Part shown: positions 17,000 through 25,993 of the stretch, in pieces
Position numbering within the stretch: the first letter of the stretch is position 1
Layout of the letters: each line of letters opens with the position of its first letter
NCBI GenBank assembly: GCA_027489175.1
Contig: JAIYAE010000005.1
Span: forward strand, 103,498-167,497
Source: Rhodobacter sp.
GTDB lineage: Bacteria; Pseudomonadota; Alphaproteobacteria; Rhodobacterales; Rhodobacteraceae
Reading direction: 5' to 3'
Length of the DNA: 64,000 nucleotides
The notes under the pieces: generated by a model
Databases searched by the model: none
Told to the model about the DNA's origin: nothing
What the model saw: only the letters and a program-made list of their open reading frames with translations
Made by a program: the position numbers and the translations under genes

Positions 17000-18001
17000 A
17001 TGGCCGATACCGCAGCCCTTGTTGCCGAGATCGAGGCGCTGGGGGCGACCCTGGGCGAGGCGAAGGCCTCGATCAACCGTCGTTTCATCGGGCAGGAAAA
17101 GGTGGTGGACCTGGTCCTTGCCTCCATGCTGTGTGGCGGGCATGCGCTTTTGGTCGGTCTGCCTGGCCTTGGCAAGACGCGGCTGGTCGATACGCTTGGC
17201 ACGGTCATGGGCCTGAAGGCCAACCGCATCCAGTTCACGCCCGACCTGATGCCTGCCGATATTCTGGGCTCCGAGGTGCTGGACGGCGATGCCACGGCGC
17301 GGGCGTTCCGGTTCATTGAAGGGCCGATCTTCTGCCAACTGCTGATGGCGGATGAGATCAACCGCGCCTCGCCCCGGACCCAGTCGGCGCTTTTGCAGGC
17401 GATGCAGGAGAAAGAAGTGACGATTGCGGGCCAGCACCGGCCCTTGGGCAAGCCGTTCCACGTGCTGGCAACGCAAAACCCGATCGAGCAGGAAGGGACC
17501 TATCCCCTGCCCGAAGCCCAGCTGGACCGCTTCCTGGTGCAGGTCGATGTCGAATACCCGACCCGCGCGACCGAGCGGGACATCCTGATCGCCACCACCG
17601 GTGCCGAAGAGGCCGAGGCGCATCAGGTCTTCACCGCCGAAGGGCTGATCAAGGCACAAGGCGTGATCCGCCGGATGCCGGTCGGCGATCAGGTGGTCGA
17701 GGCGATCCTTGACCTGGTTCGCGCCTGCCGCCCGGGTGAGGCGGAGGGGCGCGATCTGGCGGATTCGCTTTCCTGGGGCCCCGGCCCCCGTGCCGCGCAG
17801 GCGCTGATGCTGACCGTCCGCGCGCGGGCGCTCCTGGACGGGCGGCTCGCACCGTCGATCAGCGACGTGGCCGACCTGGCGCAGGCGGTGCTGGTTCACC
17901 GGATGGCGCTGTCCTTTGCGGCGCGCGCCCGGGGTGAGACGCTGTCAGGCATCATCTCCCGCGTCACGGGCCGCGTCCTTGGCCTTGAGGCCGCCGCGTG
18001 A
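17000..18001 (+). CDS. MoxR family AAA+ ATPase
   Basis: A 333-residue MoxR-type chaperone ATPase. Walker A is GLPGLGKTR at residues 53-61 and Walker B LLMADEINRASPRTQSALL around 114; the insert QEKEVTIAGQHRPLGKPFHV is typical. These ATPases act with VWA/DUF58 partners in envelope stress or complex assembly. It heads a four-gene operon; its TGA overlaps the next GTG start (GTGA). Confidence 0.93.
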   Translation: MADTAALVAEIEALGATLGEAKASINRRFIGQEKVVDLVLASMLCGGHALLVGLPGLGKTRLVDTLGTVMGLKANRIQFTPDLMPADILGSEVLDGDATARAFRFIEGPIFCQLLMADEINRASPRTQSALLQAMQEKEVTIAGQHRPLGKPFHVLATQNPIEQEGTYPLPEAQLDRFLVQVDVEYPTRATERDILIATTGAEEAEAHQVFTAEGLIKAQGVIRRMPVGDQVVEAILDLVRACRPGEAEGRDLADSLSWGPGPRAAQALMLTVRARALLDGRLAPSISDVADLAQAVLVHRMALSFAARARGETLSGIISRVTGRVLGLEAAA

Positions 18002-18870
18002 GTGCAGCGCCCGATCTTCGCGCCCGGGCCGAAGCCTTAGGCCAGACGCTGCCCCCGCTTTTGGCCGAGGCCGAGATGCTGGCGGCAACCGTCATGCTGG
18101 GCGAACACGGGCGCAGGCGGGCGGGGTTGGGCGATGAATTCTGGCAATACCGCCCCGCGCATCAGGGAGACAGCGCCCGGATGATCGACTGGCGCCGATC
18201 CGCCCGCAGCGATTCGCACTTTGTTCGGGAACGCGAATGGCAGGCGGCGCAGTCGGTGACGCTGTGGGTTGATCCGTCGAAGTCGATGACCTTCACCGGC
18301 GACAAATCCCGCGCGCCGAAGGGTGACCGGGCCAAGCTGCTGGCGCTGGCTTTGGCGGTTCTCCTGTTGCGCGGCGGGGAACGGGTGGGCATCGCCGGCA
18401 TGGCCAGCCCCCGCGCTGGGCGGACACAGATGCTGCGCCTTGCCGCACGGCTGGCGGGTGAGGATGCGGGCGAAGACTACGGCGCGCCGGAGACCGACGG
18501 CATGGTCAGCCATGGCCGCGCGGTCTTCCTGTCGGACTTCCTGGGCGATCTGACAGCGGTTGAGGCGGGGCTGGCCCGCGCGTCAGACCGGGGGGTCAAG
18601 GGCGTGCTGATCCAGATCCTTGACCCAGCCGAGGAAGAGTTTCCCTTTGACGGCCGCACGATCTTTGAATCGATGGGCGGCACGATGCGCCATGAAACCC
18701 AGCGCGCGGGTGATCTGCGGGCGCGGTATCTTTCCAGGCTTGCAGAACGGAAGGACCGGCTGACCGGGCTGGCGCGCGCGGTGGGCTGGCATTTCACCAC
18801 GCATCACACCGGGCATCCGGCGCAATCGGCGCTGCTTTGGGCCTACGCCGCGCTTCAAGGGGGCCGCTAG
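17998..18870 (+). CDS. DUF58 domain-containing protein
   Basis: A 290-residue protein whose diagnostic DUF58 motif GDSARMIDWRRSARSD is at residues 57-72, following GLGDEFWQYRPAHQ. The C-terminal part is VWA-like but the MIDAS line reads WVDPSKSM, so metal binding may be altered. Partner of MoxR ATPases in the Bat-like aerotolerance systems. GTG start overlaps the moxR stop by 4 bp, and the next gene begins immediately after its stop. Confidence 0.92.
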   Translation: MSAAPDLRARAEALGQTLPPLLAEAEMLAATVMLGEHGRRRAGLGDEFWQYRPAHQGDSARMIDWRRSARSDSHFVREREWQAAQSVTLWVDPSKSMTFTGDKSRAPKGDRAKLLALALAVLLLRGGERVGIAGMASPRAGRTQMLRLAARLAGEDAGEDYGAPETDGMVSHGRAVFLSDFLGDLTAVEAGLARASDRGVKGVLIQILDPAEEEFPFDGRTIFESMGGTMRHETQRAGDLRARYLSRLAERKDRLTGLARAVGWHFTTHHTGHPAQSALLWAYAALQGGR

Positions 18871-21642
18871 ATGTTCATGATCGGCCCCATCGGTTTTGCA
18901 GTTCCGTGGCTGCTTCTGGCGCTGATCGCGCTGCCGATCCTGTGGTTCCTGCTGCGCGCCGTGCCGCCCGCGCCGATCCGGCGGCGGTTTCCCGGCGTGG
19001 CGCTTCTGCTGGGCCTGAAGGATGAAGAGACCGAGACGGACAAGACGCCCTGGTGGCTCCTCCTTTTGCGGATGCTGGCGGTGGCGGCGGCGATCATCGC
19101 CTTTGCCGGGCCGATCCTGAACCCCGATGTGCGGGCGGCGGGGTCGGGGCCGCTGATGGTGGTGGTGGATGGCTCTTGGGCCGATGCGCGCGACTGGCCG
19201 CGCCGGGCCGAAAAGGCCAGCGCCTTGGTGGCCGAGGCCGGGGCCGAAGGGCGCCCTGTGGCGCTGATCCGCCTGACCGACGCGCCCGAACGAGTGGAGT
19301 TCCAGACGGCCGAGGCTTGGGCCGGCCGCGCCGCGGGCCTGCAGCCGCAGGCCTGGGCCCCCGGCATGGACGGCTGGGCCGAAGTGCTGCCGGATGGCAG
19401 CTTTGAGACGGTCTGGCTGTCGGACGGTCTGGCCTATCCGGGGCGTGACGGTCTGTTGGAGGCCTTGGAAGCCAAAGGCCCGGTTCGCGTGATCGAAAGC
19501 CCCCGCCCGGTGCTGGCCCTGCACCCCGCGGGGTTTGAGGATGGCAAGGTCGTCGTCGCCGCCAGTCGGATGCCGGTGGGCGATGCGGTGTCGGTCGAAG
19601 TGATCGCGCGCGGGCCAGACCCTGCGGGCATTGAACGCGAACTGGCCCGCGTGACGCTTGGCTTTGCCGCCGGAATGGAACGCGGCGAGGCCCTCTTGGA
19701 CGTGCCGCCCGAACTGCGCAACCGCATCACCCGGTTTGAGCTTGAGGCCGCGCGGACGGCTGGTGCGGTCAGCCTGACCGATGACAGCCTGAAACGCCGC
19801 AAGATCGCGCTGATCGGCGCGGGGCCGGACCAGGAGGGGCTGCAGCTACTCTCGCCCCTCCACTACCTGCGCCAGGCGCTGGAGCCGGTGGCCGAAATCA
19901 TCGACGGCACCCTGACCGAGGTTCTGCTGGCCAATCCCGATGTAGTCATTCTGGCCGATGTCGCCCGCCTGACACAGTCGGAAACCGATGCGACGCTGGA
20001 CTGGCTGGAGGAGGGGGGGCTTCTCCTCCGCTTCGCCGGGCCGCGTCTGGCGGCCAGTGATGTCAGCCGCTTTGACGAAGACCCGCTGTTGCCAGTGCGC
20101 CTGCGCGAAGGCGGTCGTAGTGTCGGCGGCACGATGAGCTGGGGGGAGCCGAAGGCGCTGGCGCCGTTCACCGAAGGGTCGCCCTTCTTCGGGCTGGTGG
20201 CGCCGGATGACGTGGTGGTGCGCGCGCAGGTGCTGGCACAGCCGGACCCGAACCTGACCGAACGCACGATTGCCGCGCTGGATGATGGCACGCCCTTGGT
20301 CACCCGCAAGATCGTGGGCGACGGCCAGGTGGTGCTGGTCCATGTGACGGCGAATGCGGAATGGTCGTCCTTGCCGCTGTCAGGCCTTTTCGTGCAGATG
20401 CTGGAGCGGCTGGCCGTCTCCACCCGCCCGGCCTTGCCAGAGGCGACGGATCTGGCGGGGCAGACCTGGTCGCCCGAAGTGGTGCTGGACGCCTATGGCC
20501 AACTGTCCGACGCGGGTGAGTTGCCGGGGGCCGAGGGCGAGGCGCTGGCGGGGGCGATCACGACCGGGCCGACGCTGGCGATGCCGCCCGGGCTTTACGC
20601 CGGGGCGGATCGTCGCGTGGCGCTGAACATCATGTCGCCCGAGGCTGAGCTTCTGCCCGCCGTCTGGCCTGCGAGCGTCCCGGTTGAGGGGCTTGAGGGG
20701 CGCGAGGCGCAGGCCTTGAAGGGGGCTTTCCTGACCGGCGGCCTTGCGCTGTTGTTGATCGACGTGCTGGCGGCGCTTTGGGTGGCGGGCCGGCTGTCCG
20801 GCTTGCGGCGTGGGGTGGCGGTGTTGCTGGTGGCCCTCTTGCCGATGCAGGAGGCAAAGGCGCAAGACACCTCGCTTCCTGATGACGCGCTGGCGCTTGA
20901 GGCGACAACGGCGGTGGTTCTGGCCCATGTGCTGACCGGCGATCCTCAGGTCGATGAGGTGGCGGCGGCGGGCCTCTTGGGTCTGGGCGACCGGCTGTGG
21001 CAGCGCACCTCGATCGAGCCTGCCTTGCCGATCGGGGTTGACCTGGAACGCGATGAGCTGGCGTTCTTCCCTTTCCTTTACTGGCCGATCACCGCAGGGC
21101 AGGCGCAGCCCTCGGCTGAGGCTTATGGAAAACTGAACCAGTATCTGCGCACCGGGGGGATGATCCTTTTCGACACCCGCGATGCGGATGTCGCGGGCTT
21201 TGGCGGATCGACGCCCGAAGGGCAGCGCCTGCAACTCATCGCCTCGGGCTTGGATATCCCGCCGTTGGAGCAGATGCCGGGGGACCATGTCCTGACGCGG
21301 ACCTTCTACCTTTTGCAGGAGTTCCCCGGCCGCCATGCACGCGGCGCGGTCTGGGTTGAGGCCGCCCCCTTGGCCGAGGCGGAAGCGGCTGAGGGTATGC
21401 CGTTCCGCAACCTTAACGACGGGGTGACGCCGGTGGTGATTGGCGGCAATGACTGGGCGGCAGCCTGGGCAGTGGATGACATCGGCGTGCCGCTGTTGCC
21501 GGTCGGCCGGGGCTTTGCGGGCGAGCGCCAGCGCGAGATTGCTTATCGCTTCGGGATCAACCTGATCATGCATGTGCTGACGGGCAACTATAAGTCGGAT
21601 CAGGTGCACGTGCCTGCCCTTCTGGAAAGGCTGGGGCAATGA
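18871..21642 (+). CDS. BatA-N/DUF4159 fusion membrane protein
   Basis: A 923-residue protein. The first ~95 residues are a BatA N-terminal unit with two membrane segments (VPWLLLALIALPILWFLL and the helix around 65-82). A long periplasmic-type region follows, then a further hydrophobic segment near residues 635-655, and the DUF4159 domain in the last ~230 residues (VVLAHVLTGDPQVDEVAAAG, FPFLYWPIT, GMILFDTRDAD). Family role is unknown, but the combination with MoxR and DUF58 is a standard arrangement. Starts right after the DUF58 stop; its own TGA overlaps the next ATG. Confidence 0.9.
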   Translation: MFMIGPIGFAVPWLLLALIALPILWFLLRAVPPAPIRRRFPGVALLLGLKDEETETDKTPWWLLLLRMLAVAAAIIAFAGPILNPDVRAAGSGPLMVVVDGSWADARDWPRRAEKASALVAEAGAEGRPVALIRLTDAPERVEFQTAEAWAGRAAGLQPQAWAPGMDGWAEVLPDGSFETVWLSDGLAYPGRDGLLEALEAKGPVRVIESPRPVLALHPAGFEDGKVVVAASRMPVGDAVSVEVIARGPDPAGIERELARVTLGFAAGMERGEALLDVPPELRNRITRFELEAARTAGAVSLTDDSLKRRKIALIGAGPDQEGLQLLSPLHYLRQALEPVAEIIDGTLTEVLLANPDVVILADVARLTQSETDATLDWLEEGGLLLRFAGPRLAASDVSRFDEDPLLPVRLREGGRSVGGTMSWGEPKALAPFTEGSPFFGLVAPDDVVVRAQVLAQPDPNLTERTIAALDDGTPLVTRKIVGDGQVVLVHVTANAEWSSLPLSGLFVQMLERLAVSTRPALPEATDLAGQTWSPEVVLDAYGQLSDAGELPGAEGEALAGAITTGPTLAMPPGLYAGADRRVALNIMSPEAELLPAVWPASVPVEGLEGREAQALKGAFLTGGLALLLIDVLAALWVAGRLSGLRRGVAVLLVALLPMQEAKAQDTSLPDDALALEATTAVVLAHVLTGDPQVDEVAAAGLLGLGDRLWQRTSIEPALPIGVDLERDELAFFPFLYWPITAGQAQPSAEAYGKLNQYLRTGGMILFDTRDADVAGFGGSTPEGQRLQLIASGLDIPPLEQMPGDHVLTRTFYLLQEFPGRHARGAVWVEAAPLAEAEAAEGMPFRNLNDGVTPVVIGGNDWAAAWAVDDIGVPLLPVGRGFAGERQREIAYRFGINLIMHVLTGNYKSDQVHVPALLERLGQ

Positions 21643-23711
21643 CGCAGTCCATCGTCTTCGCACCGCTGGTCAACTGGCTGGTGATCTACGGGCTGGCCGC
21701 CGTTGCCGTGGCGCTGGTCGCCCTCGCGCTGTGGCGGGGTCTTGGCGGTTGGTGGCTGCGTGCACTGGCGCTGGGGGCGGTCCTGCTGGCACTGGCCAAC
21801 CCGGCCTTGCAGGAAGAAGAGCGCGCGCCGCTGAACGACATCGTGCTTCTGGTGGTGGACGAAAGCGCCAGCCAAGGCCTGGGCGACCGGGCCGAACAAG
21901 TGGCCGACGCCGTGGCGGCGGTCGAGGCTGAGGTGGCGGCGCTGCCGAACACGGAACTCCGCATCCATCGCGTCGGCGATGGCGAGGAAGACGCCGGCAC
22001 CCTTGCCCTGACTGTTCTGGCCGAGGCGCTGGCCGAAGAACCCCGCGCGCGGGTGGCCGGCGCGATCATGATCACTGATGGCCGGGTGCATGACCTTGGG
22101 CTGGTCCCCAACCTCCCCGCGCCGCTGCAGGTTCTGCTGACCGGGGAAGAGGCCGACTGGGACCGGCGATTGGTGGTCAAGGACGCCCCCGCCTTTGCCA
22201 TCATCGGTGAGGAATTCAGCCTGACCCTGCGGATCGAGGATATCGGCGCGGTTCCCGCCAGCGCCGGGCAAGAGGTGGAGCTGACGATCTCCATCGATGC
22301 CGAGGAACCGGCGACCTACACGGTGCCGATCAACGAAGACCTTGATCTGCCCGTCACCCTGCCACATGGCGGGATGAACGTGCTGCAGTTTTCAGTGGCC
22401 CCGGTGGATGGGGAACTGACCGACCGCAACAACGCCAGCGCCATCCAGATCAACGGCGTGCGGGACCGTTTGCGCGTGCTGCTGGTGTCGGGTGAACCCC
22501 ACGCTGGCGAACGCGTCTGGCGCAACCTTCTGAAGTCGGATGCAAGCGTTGACCTTGTCCATTTCACCATCCTGCGCCCGCCGGAAAAGCAGGACGGGGT
22601 GCCGGTGGACGAACTCTCCCTCATCGCCTTCCCGACGCGCGAGCTGTTCATCGAGAAGATCGAGGAATTCGACCTGATCATCTTCGACCGCTACCGGATG
22701 CGGGGCATCCTGCCGATGTCCTACATTGAAAACGTTGTGAAATATGTGCGCGAAGGCGGTACGGTGCTGGTTGCGGCGGGTCCGGAATATGGCGCGGTGG
22801 ACAGTCTTTATCGCTCGCCCCTGGCCGAGATCCTGCCAGTCGCCCCCACGGCGCAGGTGGTGGAAGAAGGCTTCCGTCCGGCGCTGACCGACCTTGGCCG
22901 CCGCCATCCGGTGACCGAGGGGCTTGAGGCGAACGCCCCTGAAGGCGGCTGGGGCCGCTGGTTCCGCGCGATTGAGGTGGAGTATCTGGACGGCCAGATC
23001 CTGATGACCGGCCCGCGCGACCTGCCGCTTTTGGTCTTGAACCGCGTCGATCAGGGCCGGATCGCGGTCCTTGCGTCCGACCACGCCTGGCTGTGGGGCC
23101 GGGGCTATGAAGGCGGCGGTCCGCAGCTGGAACTCCTCCGCCGTCTGGCGCACTGGATGCTGAAAGAGCCGGAGCTTGAGGAAGAAACTCTGACCGCTGA
23201 TGTGCGCGGCCAGGCAATGACGATCACCCGCCGGTCCCTGGCAGAAGAACCGCCCGGCCCGGTCACGATCACTGGTCCGGACGGGGCCGAGGTCGTGCTG
23301 GAAATGCCCGAGGCTGCCCCCGGCCGGTTCGAGGCCGCCTGGGAAGCGCCGATCCTTGGCCTTTACCGGCTGGAACAGGGCGATCTGACCCGCGTCATCG
23401 CCGTCGGTCCTGCCGCCCCGCGCGAGTTTGTCGAAACCATCGCCAGCGGTGATGACCTGGCCCCGCTGGCCGCCGCCACGCAAGGTGGTGTCACCCGGCT
23501 TGAAGATGGGATGCCCGACATCCGCCGCGTGGCCGAAGGCCGCCCCGCCACCGGGCGCGGCTGGATCGGCATCACCCCGCGTGAAGCCTATCTGACCGCA
23601 GATATCAACGTGGCGCCCCTCTTGCCGGCCTGGGCCTGGCTTATCCTTGCGGCGGGCCTTGCCGTCGCGGCCTGGTTGATTGAAGGCCGCAAAGGCGCGC
23701 GGGCGGCGTGA
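21639..23711 (+). CDS. Large membrane protein with glutamine-amidotransferase-like domain (MoxR operon)
   Basis: A 690-residue protein with two N-terminal membrane helices (residues ~8-28 and ~33-55), a VWA-like segment (LNDIVLLVVDESASQG, lacking the full DxSxS), a class I amidotransferase-like domain beginning RLRVLLVSGEPHAGE, and a C-terminal membrane helix near 660-680. Large parts are probably periplasmic. It is the last gene of the moxR operon, coupled to the DUF4159 gene by an ATGA overlap. No enzymatic activity can be assigned. Confidence 0.82.
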   Translation: MTQSIVFAPLVNWLVIYGLAAVAVALVALALWRGLGGWWLRALALGAVLLALANPALQEEERAPLNDIVLLVVDESASQGLGDRAEQVADAVAAVEAEVAALPNTELRIHRVGDGEEDAGTLALTVLAEALAEEPRARVAGAIMITDGRVHDLGLVPNLPAPLQVLLTGEEADWDRRLVVKDAPAFAIIGEEFSLTLRIEDIGAVPASAGQEVELTISIDAEEPATYTVPINEDLDLPVTLPHGGMNVLQFSVAPVDGELTDRNNASAIQINGVRDRLRVLLVSGEPHAGERVWRNLLKSDASVDLVHFTILRPPEKQDGVPVDELSLIAFPTRELFIEKIEEFDLIIFDRYRMRGILPMSYIENVVKYVREGGTVLVAAGPEYGAVDSLYRSPLAEILPVAPTAQVVEEGFRPALTDLGRRHPVTEGLEANAPEGGWGRWFRAIEVEYLDGQILMTGPRDLPLLVLNRVDQGRIAVLASDHAWLWGRGYEGGGPQLELLRRLAHWMLKEPELEEETLTADVRGQAMTITRRSLAEEPPGPVTITGPDGAEVVLEMPEAAPGRFEAAWEAPILGLYRLEQGDLTRVIAVGPAAPREFVETIASGDDLAPLAAATQGGVTRLEDGMPDIRRVAEGRPATGRGWIGITPREAYLTADINVAPLLPAWAWLILAAGLAVAAWLIEGRKGARAA

Positions 23712-23721
23712 CGCTGTCGGA

Positions 23722-24411
23722 TCAGGGATCCTGCTGCAGAAAGATCAGGCGTGAGGCGCTGGCGAATTCCCGCCGCATCAGGACCCCGGTCGCCAGGGCC
23801 ACGCCGACCAGCAACCCCCATGGCCCCAGTAGCCACCCCAGCGCCGCAAGGGCGAAATAGATCGATCGCAGCCCGCGGTTAAAGCTTTTCGCGGCCGTGA
23901 TGTTGATCTCACCCGCCTGGGCGGCGCGGTGATAAGCCAGAGGATCCTCAGGATCATTCGGCACTGCCGCCATCAGGACAGAGCAATAGCCAAAGAGGCG
24001 ATGCGCCCAGACGAACTTCAAGAGCGCATTGCCCAGAAGTCCGATGACCGGCAGCATGTGCAACGCCACCTCTTGGCTGCGGGTGCCGATGGGTAGGCCT
24101 ACGGTCAGCCTTTCGATCATCCCGGCATTGCCGATCAGGGCGATGCCGCCGCCGATGGCGATCATCGAGGCCGAGGCGAAGAACGCCGTGCTTTGCCGCA
24201 GGCTGTCGATCAGCGTGGCGTCAAAGATGCGTGGCTGGCGGGTGACGAAGGTGCGCATCCATTCGCGGCGATACCCCTCCATCGCGACCGAGACCGAGGG
24301 GCGGCTTGCGGGGGGATGTTCGGTCAGCCAGCCCGACAGCAGCCAGGCAAGGACAAGAGTGCCCAGGGCCACAACGTCAAGCAGGGTCAGGGGGTAGAGC
24401 ATCGCATCCAT
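23722..24411 (-). CDS. DUF599 family membrane protein
   Basis: A 229-residue protein with four likely membrane segments: LTLLDVVALGTLVLAWLL at the N-terminus, FASASMIAIGGGIALIGN, LHMLPVIGLLGNALLKFVWA and a C-terminal FALAALGWLLGPWGLLVG. The intervening RREWMRTFVTRQPRIFDATL and FNRGLRSIYFALAA match DUF599. Function unknown. Start at ATG 24411; ATG 24402 is an alternative. Convergent with the moxR operon and divergent to glcD. Confidence 0.85.
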   Translation of the reverse strand: MDAMLYPLTLLDVVALGTLVLAWLLSGWLTEHPPASRPSVSVAMEGYRREWMRTFVTRQPRIFDATLIDSLRQSTAFFASASMIAIGGGIALIGNAGMIERLTVGLPIGTRSQEVALHMLPVIGLLGNALLKFVWAHRLFGYCSVLMAAVPNDPEDPLAYHRAAQAGEINITAAKSFNRGLRSIYFALAALGWLLGPWGLLVGVALATGVLMRREFASASRLIFLQQDP

Positions 24412-24440
24412 GCCCGTGACAGTAGGGGTGGGGATTCTGC

Positions 24441-24469
24441 TTGTCAGCCGCGAAAATTGGTTATATTTA
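24441..24469 (+). promoter_or_regulatory. Candidate glcDEF promoter
   Basis: TTGTCA at 24441-24446 and TATTTA at 24464-24469, 17 bp apart, directly before glcD in an unusually A/T-rich stretch. The -10 region lies inside the palindrome at 24456-24478. Confidence 0.45.
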
Positions 24470-24478
24470 TTTACCAAT
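24456..24478. promoter_or_regulatory. Palindromic operator upstream of glcDEF
   Basis: ATTGGT-N11-ACCAAT, with an A/T-only spacer, overlapping the proposed -10 box and just before the GGGAGAG ribosome binding site. The TTGGT/ACCAA half-sites resemble those of GntR regulators of the FadR/GlcC branch, but no regulator gene is adjacent, so this assignment is inference. Confidence 0.5.
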
Positions 24479-24493
24479 CAGGGAGAGACCGCC

Positions 24494-25927
24494 ATGGAAA
24501 TGCCGCTGCCCGATACGGCCATCCTGTCCGCCAAGGCGCGGATCGTCGCGCGGTTGCGGGGGGTTCTGCCCCCCGATGCGGTGATTGATGATCTGGCCGA
24601 ATTGCGCGCCTATGAATGCGACGCTTTGACCGCCTACCGTTGCCCGCCGCTGGCCGCCGTGCTGCCGCGCACGACCGAAGAGGTTGCCGCCGTCTTGCGG
24701 GCCTGCTGGGAAGAGGGCGTGCCGGTGGTGCCTAGGGGCTCGGGCACCAGTCTTGCCGGGGGGGCCTTGCCGACCGCCGACAGTGTGATCCTTGGCGTCG
24801 CGCGGATGAACGCAGTGCTGGAAACGGACTACGACAACCGCTTCATCCGTGTGCAGTCGGGGCGGACCAACCTTTCGGTTTCAGGTGCAGTTGAGGCGGA
24901 AGGGTTCTTCTATGCCCCTGACCCCAGCAGCCAGCTGGCCTGCGCGATTGCGGGGAACATCGCAATGAACTCTGGCGGGGCGCATTGCCTGAAGTATGGG
25001 GTGACGACGAACAACCTTCTGGGCGTGACGCTGGTCAAGATGGATGGGACGGTGCTCACCCTTGGCGGGCCCTGGGGCGAGGCGTCGGGGCTGGACCTTC
25101 TTGGCGTGGTCTGCGGGTCAGAAGGCCAGTTGGGCGTGGTGACCGAGGCGTGGCTGCGCATCCTGCCGAAGCCCGAAGGCGCGCGGCCGGTGCTGGTGGG
25201 GTTCAACTCCAACGAAGTGGCGGGGGCCTGTGTGGCCGACATCATCCGCGCAGGCCTTTTGCCCGTCGCGATCGAATTCATGGACCGCCCTTGCATCCGC
25301 GCAACCGAGGCCTTCGCCAAGGCAGGCTATCCGGATTGTGAGGCTTTGCTGATTATCGAGGTTGAGGGGTCGGAGGCCGAGATTTCCGAACAACTGGCCC
25401 GCATCCGCCAGATCGCCCTGGCGCATGACCCGGTGGAATTCCGTGAGGCTGCGGATGAAGCGCAGGCCAAGCGCATCTGGCTGGGCCGGAAAAGCGCCTT
25501 CGGCGCGATGGGGCAGATCAACGATTACATGTGCCTGGATGGGACGATCCCGGTCTCGTCCCTGCCGCATGTGCTGCGTCGGATTGGCGAGATGAGCGTG
25601 GAGTTCGGGCTGGACGTGGGCAACGTCTTCCACGCCGGTGATGGCAACATGCACCCGCTGATCCTGTTTGACGCCAACAAGCCCGGCGATCTGGAAAAGT
25701 GCGAGGCGTTCGGGGCGGAAATCCTGAAGCTGTGTGTCGAGGTCGGCGGTTGCCTGACCGGCGAACATGGCGTGGGCATCGAAAAGCGCGACCTGATGTC
25801 TGTGCAGTTTGCCCCCGCCGACATGGAGGCGCAGATGCGGGTCAAGGATGTGTTTGACCCGAAATGGCTGCTCAATCCCGCGAAGGTGTTCCCTCTGGCG
25901 ACCAGCGCCACGCGGCGCGCTGGTTGA
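24494..25927 (+). CDS. glcD: Glycolate oxidase subunit GlcD
   Basis: FAD-linked oxidase subunit of glycolate oxidase (glycolate to glyoxylate), 477 residues. The PCMH FAD-binding region shows VPVVPRGSGTSLAGGALP around residue 75-90 and ACAIAGNIAMNSGGAHCLKYG; the C-terminal domain has NVFHAGDGNMHP and GCLTGEHGVGIEKRDLM. I start at ATG 24494, with GGGAGAG upstream. First gene of glcDEF; a truncated hairpin element lies between it and glcE. Confidence 0.95.
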   Translation: MEMPLPDTAILSAKARIVARLRGVLPPDAVIDDLAELRAYECDALTAYRCPPLAAVLPRTTEEVAAVLRACWEEGVPVVPRGSGTSLAGGALPTADSVILGVARMNAVLETDYDNRFIRVQSGRTNLSVSGAVEAEGFFYAPDPSSQLACAIAGNIAMNSGGAHCLKYGVTTNNLLGVTLVKMDGTVLTLGGPWGEASGLDLLGVVCGSEGQLGVVTEAWLRILPKPEGARPVLVGFNSNEVAGACVADIIRAGLLPVAIEFMDRPCIRATEAFAKAGYPDCEALLIIEVEGSEAEISEQLARIRQIALAHDPVEFREAADEAQAKRIWLGRKSAFGAMGQINDYMCLDGTIPVSSLPHVLRRIGEMSVEFGLDVGNVFHAGDGNMHPLILFDANKPGDLEKCEAFGAEILKLCVEVGGCLTGEHGVGIEKRDLMSVQFAPADMEAQMRVKDVFDPKWLLNPAKVFPLATSATRRAG

Positions 25928-25932
25928 GAGCG

Positions 25933-25986
25933 CCGGGGGTTTTGCACCCCCGGACCCCCGCAGGATATTTGTGCAAATGTGAAAGG
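25933..25986. repeat. Short copy of the hairpin + tail element between glcD and glcE
   Basis: Perfect stem CCGGGGG/CCCCCGG (25933-25953) followed by a tail with CAGGATATTTGTGC and AAATGTGAAAGG. It matches only the last hairpin and tail of the elements at 9123 and 46477. The tail's AAAGG/GGCGGG serves as ribosome binding site for glcE. Confidence 0.6.
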
Positions 25987-25993
25987 CGGGTCG

